NCBI GenBank assembly: GCA_002299975.1
Contig: DBOT01000075.1
Location: 2,125-10,727 of the forward strand
Direction of reading: 5' to 3'
DNA from: Lactobacillaceae bacterium UBA639
GTDB lineage: Bacteria; Bacillota; Bacilli; Lactobacillales; Lactobacillaceae
Length of the DNA stretch: 8,603 nt
Shown piece by piece: positions 6,300 through 8,603 of this stretch. The stretch's first letter is position 1; every line of letters begins with the position of its first letter. The notes beneath the pieces were generated by a model. It searched no databases, was not told where the DNA came from, and saw nothing but the letters and a program-made list of their open reading frames with translations. Made by a program: the position numbers and the translations under genes.

Positions 6300-7430
6300 A
6301 TGTCTAAGAAGTTACGGATTGCGCTGCTCTTCGGTGGAAACTCCTCTGAACACGACGTTTCTAAGCGCTCGGCCCACAATATCTATGACGCCCTTAACAA
6401 GGACAAGTATGATGTGAGCCTGTTCATGTTTACCAAGGACGGGATCCTGTTAAATAATGAGTATTCTCAACGGATCTTTGATGGTGAACCAGAGGACGTT
6501 GTGGTTAAGGACGCTTACGCTAACATGGACCTTACCCAACCATTGGCACCGATCATGGCTTTAAACGAGTTGAAGACGATTGACTTCTTCTACCCGGTTA
6601 TCCACGGTAACCTCGGGGAAGACGGGACGATCCAGGGCTTATTTAAGCTGTTAAACAAGCCATACGTGGGTTCCAATATTGCGGCAAGTGCGATGGCCTT
6701 CGATAAGGACCTGACCAAGAAGATTCTGACTGAGGCCGGGATTAGAAATACGCCATATGTTCTGCTGACGCCGGAAAACCGTGCCGACTACTCATGGGGT
6801 AAGATTGAAGAGAAGCTTGGTGACCTGGTCTTTATCAAGCCAGCTAAGCAGGGTTCTTCAGTTGGTATTCACCGGGTTACTAATGCCGATGAGTACGAAG
6901 CAGCCTTAGACGATGCCTTTAAGTATGATTTCAAGGTCCTGGCTGAACAAGGGGTTGCTAACCCACAGGAAGTTGAGATCTCCATTCTTGGTAATGAGCA
7001 TCCAATCGCTTCTAAGTTGGGGGCAGTCCGGGTTCCTGCCGGTGACCCATTCTACGACTACGAAAACAAGTTTGTGGACGCCAGTGGGGTGGTCTTCGAA
7101 CTGCCAGTTAAGTTGCCACGGTACCTGACCGATGAGATCACCGACATGGCATTGAAGGCTTACAAGGCCCTTGGTATGAAGGGGATGGCCCGGATCGACT
7201 TCCTGGTGGACGAAAACAACGTGCCATACCTGGGTGAGCCAAACACCTTGCCTGGCTTTACCAACATCAGTCTCTATCCACAGATGTGGGAAGTATCAGG
7301 GATCAGCTATTCTGAGTTGATTGATCGTTTGATTGAATTAGGACTGGAAGAGTTCAAGCGTAACAGTCAGATTACCTACGACTTCAAGGAACTTGGAACG
7401 GAGCGCGTTGGTAAGAAGAAATTTAATTAA
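6300..7430 (+). CDS. ddl: D-alanine--D-alanine ligase family, Phe-type (predicted D-Ala-D-Lac ligase)
   Basis: Cytoplasmic ATP-grasp ligase that makes the terminal depsipeptide or dipeptide for peptidoglycan precursors. The 376 residues show LFGGNSSEHDVS (10-21), HGNLGEDGTIQGL (102-114), the ATP-grasp core VFIKPAKQGSSVGI (177-190), LAEQGV near 214-219, the omega loop DPFYDYENKF (249-258), and MARIDFLVDE (296-305) with LGEPNTLPGFT (311-321) for metal and phosphate binding. The omega-loop residue equivalent to E. coli DdlB Tyr216 is Phe258 (codon 7071-7073). Phe here is the known marker of D-Ala-D-Lac ligases in Leuconostoc and vancomycin-tolerant lactobacilli. The start at ATG 6300 gives the typical MSKKLRIALLFGGNSSEH. 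It has its own promoter and terminator. Confidence 0.96.
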   Translation: MSKKLRIALLFGGNSSEHDVSKRSAHNIYDALNKDKYDVSLFMFTKDGILLNNEYSQRIFDGEPEDVVVKDAYANMDLTQPLAPIMALNELKTIDFFYPVIHGNLGEDGTIQGLFKLLNKPYVGSNIAASAMAFDKDLTKKILTEAGIRNTPYVLLTPENRADYSWGKIEEKLGDLVFIKPAKQGSSVGIHRVTNADEYEAALDDAFKYDFKVLAEQGVANPQEVEISILGNEHPIASKLGAVRVPAGDPFYDYENKFVDASGVVFELPVKLPRYLTDEITDMALKAYKALGMKGMARIDFLVDENNVPYLGEPNTLPGFTNISLYPQMWEVSGISYSELIDRLIELGLEEFKRNSQITYDFKELGTERVGKKKFN

Positions 7431-7451
7431 ATTTTTTTTGAAAAATATTGT

Positions 7452-7505
7452 TAAAAATAGGTGGTGATGCTAAGATAATTAGTGTTATTGCCTATTTTTA
7501 TTTTT
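7452..7505 (+). terminator. Rho-independent terminator of ddl with a G-U-rich upper stem
   Basis: TAAAAATAGG (7452-7461) and CCTATTTTTA (7491-7500) are a perfect 10-bp inverted repeat. In RNA the stem extends ten more pairs (7462-7471 with 7481-7490), six of them G-U, to a nine-base loop. TTTTT follows at 7501-7505. The wobble pairs become A-C mismatches on the other strand, so the structure is strand-specific and serves ddl, 21 bp upstream. The stem is AU-rich, so efficiency is uncertain. Confidence 0.72.
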
Positions 7506-7583
7506 AAAGTAAAAATAAATCCGGTAATGGGTAAATAATAACACAGGCGAAAGTAGCAGGAAAGTGCTAATTGCTGGCATAAA

Positions 7584-7605
7584 TATTATAACAAGTGTTA
7601 TAATA
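7584..7605 (+). promoter_or_regulatory. Perfect 22-bp palindrome overlapping the regulator's extended -10 box
   Basis: TATTATAACA (7584-7593), a two-base AG spacer, and TGTTATAATA (7596-7605) form perfect 10-bp inverted arms. The right arm contains TGT plus a perfect TATAAT (7599-7604), an extended -10 element for the downstream HTH gene. By symmetry the same element exists on the opposite strand. A dimeric repressor bound here would block RNA polymerase. The likeliest ligand is the adjacent XRE-type regulator (inference). No good -35 is visible at 17 bp. Confidence 0.65.
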
Positions 7606-7612
7606 CGCGTAG

Positions 7613-7629
7613 AAAGTAATTAGTACTTT
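7613..7629 (+). other. Small leader hairpin
   Basis: AAAGTA (7613-7618) and TACTTT (7624-7629) are inverted arms around a five-base loop. They lie near the predicted 5' end of the regulator mRNA. A short AU-rich stem that may stabilise the leader or be chance. Confidence 0.3.
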
Positions 7630-7678
7630 GTTGTCTTAAGTAACCTGAGAGAGATAATTTATTTGAGGATGATAACCA

Positions 7679-8521
7679 ATGAAACTCCGTGGAGACGTTT
7701 TAAAACAAATTCGCCGCAAGAGGGGCTTGTCGCAAACCGCATTAGCCGAGGGCATCTGTACTCAAGCGACGATTAGCTTGATGGAAAAGCAAAACCGACT
7801 ACCAAAGATGGACATCTTGACTGCAATTTGTGAGCGGTTAAATATTTCGTCAGATCGGATCGTTGAAAACGAAGTCAGTGGGGTAAACGATACCTTTAAT
7901 CAAGTTATTGACTTGCTGACAGCGCATGAATACGATAAGGCAGAGCAGCTGCTTGATTCAGTCAAGGTAAAACAACTGGATAGTGACTTTGATAAGCAAC
8001 GCTACTACTACCTGTTGGGAATGGTCCAGGTCGAAAACGACCAGATTGACGATGCCATCTTTAATTTTGAATTAGTCTTAACTCAATTTGCGACAACCAG
8101 TGCCAACATCTACCTGGCCATGACAACGGCCGGAATGGCGATGGCTTACCTGAAGCGTAACGACCGTGAGCGGGCGATTCGCTTGACTAACCGGTCAGTT
8201 AAGTTGATTGACAATAAGAAATTGATCGGGAGCTTGCACCAGTGGGCATCGATTAATGACCAAATCGCTAACTTGTACCTGGAATTAGGTGATCCAGACA
8301 GTGCTATTGAGATGGTCAACCGGGGGATTAAGATGTGCCGTGAGCATGATTCCCTGTTCTTGTTGGATGAGCTGTACCTGTGCCTTGGGCGCTGCTACAT
8401 TGCTAAGGATCAACAGGCGGATGCCAAGCAGGCACTTGAGATCGCTAAGAGCCTCAGCATTGCCCGTCATGGTACCTTGATGGAAGAAGACATCGAGACC
8501 GAGCTGGCAAAGCTGCAATAA
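7679..8521 (+). CDS. XRE-family HTH regulator with C-terminal TPR domain (RRNPP-like)
   Basis: A 280-aa predicted cytoplasmic transcription regulator. Residues about 6-61 form an XRE/Cro helix-turn-helix: LKQIRRKRGLSQTALAEGI, then the recognition-helix region TQATISLMEKQNRLPK, then ILTAICERLNIS. From about 69 to 262 it is all-helical with degenerate tetratricopeptide repeats: 69-95 (HEYDKAEQLL), 109-134 (ENDQIDDAIFNFELVL), 144-177 (KRNDRERAIRLTNRSVKLI), 190-220 (YLELGDPDSAIEMVNRGIKM) and 229-262 (AKDQQADAKQALEIA). This layout and length match PlcR/Rgg/ComR-type regulators, whose TPRs often bind secreted peptides. The ligand and targets are unknown, and no pheromone gene is evident in the window. 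GAGGA at 7665-7669 lies nine bases upstream of the ATG. The palindrome over its promoter suggests autoregulation. Confidence 0.88.
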   Translation: MKLRGDVLKQIRRKRGLSQTALAEGICTQATISLMEKQNRLPKMDILTAICERLNISSDRIVENEVSGVNDTFNQVIDLLTAHEYDKAEQLLDSVKVKQLDSDFDKQRYYYLLGMVQVENDQIDDAIFNFELVLTQFATTSANIYLAMTTAGMAMAYLKRNDRERAIRLTNRSVKLIDNKKLIGSLHQWASINDQIANLYLELGDPDSAIEMVNRGIKMCREHDSLFLLDELYLCLGRCYIAKDQQADAKQALEIAKSLSIARHGTLMEEDIETELAKLQ

Positions 8522-8535
8522 AATAGCAATTATTT

Positions 8536-8580
8536 AGGATCATGTTTACTGATGAAGTGGGCATGGTCCTCTTTGGTTTT
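8536..8580 (+). terminator. Probable terminator of the HTH-TPR gene
   Basis: AGGATCATGTTTACT (8536-8550) and AGTGGGCATGGTCCT (8556-8570) form a 15-pair RNA stem with four G-U pairs and a GATGA loop, 14 bases after the stop. The tail CTTTGGTTTT is U-rich but interrupted. The wobble pairs make it specific to the + strand. It could instead be a leader structure of an unseen next gene. Confidence 0.6.
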
Positions 8581-8603
8581 AAAACGCGGTTTGTAAAATT
8601 AAG

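Noticed and set aside
7431..7446. ATTTTT/AAAAAT inverted repeat right after ddl
   Set aside because: It is a six-pair A-T-only stem in a poly-T/poly-A tract; the larger hairpin at 7452-7500 is the better terminator candidate.
7431..7678. AT-rich intergenic region as a replication origin or a CRISPR-like array
   Set aside because: There are no DnaA-box clusters, no iterons and no regularly spaced direct repeats. The AT content is explained by a terminator, promoter and leader.

Overview
The window looks like a core-chromosome segment of a rod-shaped lactic acid bacterium, most likely a Limosilactobacillus-type heterofermentative Lactobacillus. The base composition is near 50% GC by eye. The protein sequences are clearly low-GC Firmicute. 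The D-alanyl ligase has the Phe-type active site of intrinsically vancomycin-tolerant lactobacilli, and a DUF2969 gene, a family of Lactobacillaceae, is present. The species is inferred, not proven. All supported genes are on the + strand, and I see no mobile elements, CRISPR arrays, tRNAs or rRNAs.

Layout. (1) 1-1340: the end of the F1Fo ATP synthase operon, with the C-terminal 276 residues of atpD and all of atpC, closed by a strong hairpin terminator. (2) 1354-3056: a consensus sigma-A promoter, then a small DUF1146 (YwzB-like) membrane protein starting at TTG, then murA, the first committed enzyme of peptidoglycan synthesis. (3) 3071-6209: an extended -10 promoter, then a closely packed run of an Mbl-type MreB actin, yidD, a DUF2969 gene, the SEDS glycosyltransferase rodA and a short H-protein-like lipoyl carrier, ending in a clear terminator. 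(4) 6216-7505: a promoter, ddl (D-alanine--D-alanine/D-lactate ligase) and its terminator. (5) 7571-8570: an XRE-HTH/TPR regulator that resembles the peptide-responsive RRNPP class. It sits behind a perfect 22-bp palindrome that contains its own extended -10 box, and is followed by a probable terminator.

The theme is energy and cell-wall elongation. MurA makes the cytoplasmic precursor, Ddl makes the peptide terminus, the Mbl filament positions elongation, and RodA polymerises lipid II. YidD assists membrane-protein insertion. The gene order atpC-ywzB-murA-mbl matches the order I know from Bacillus subtilis, without the sporulation genes that lie between murAA and mbl there.

Most of the window is conserved housekeeping DNA. 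The points most worth a second look are the regulator with its palindromic promoter (possible autoregulation and an unidentified ligand), the short H-like carrier inside an elongasome operon, the Phe-type Ddl, and the TTG start of the DUF1146 gene, which competes with an out-of-frame ATG four bases upstream.
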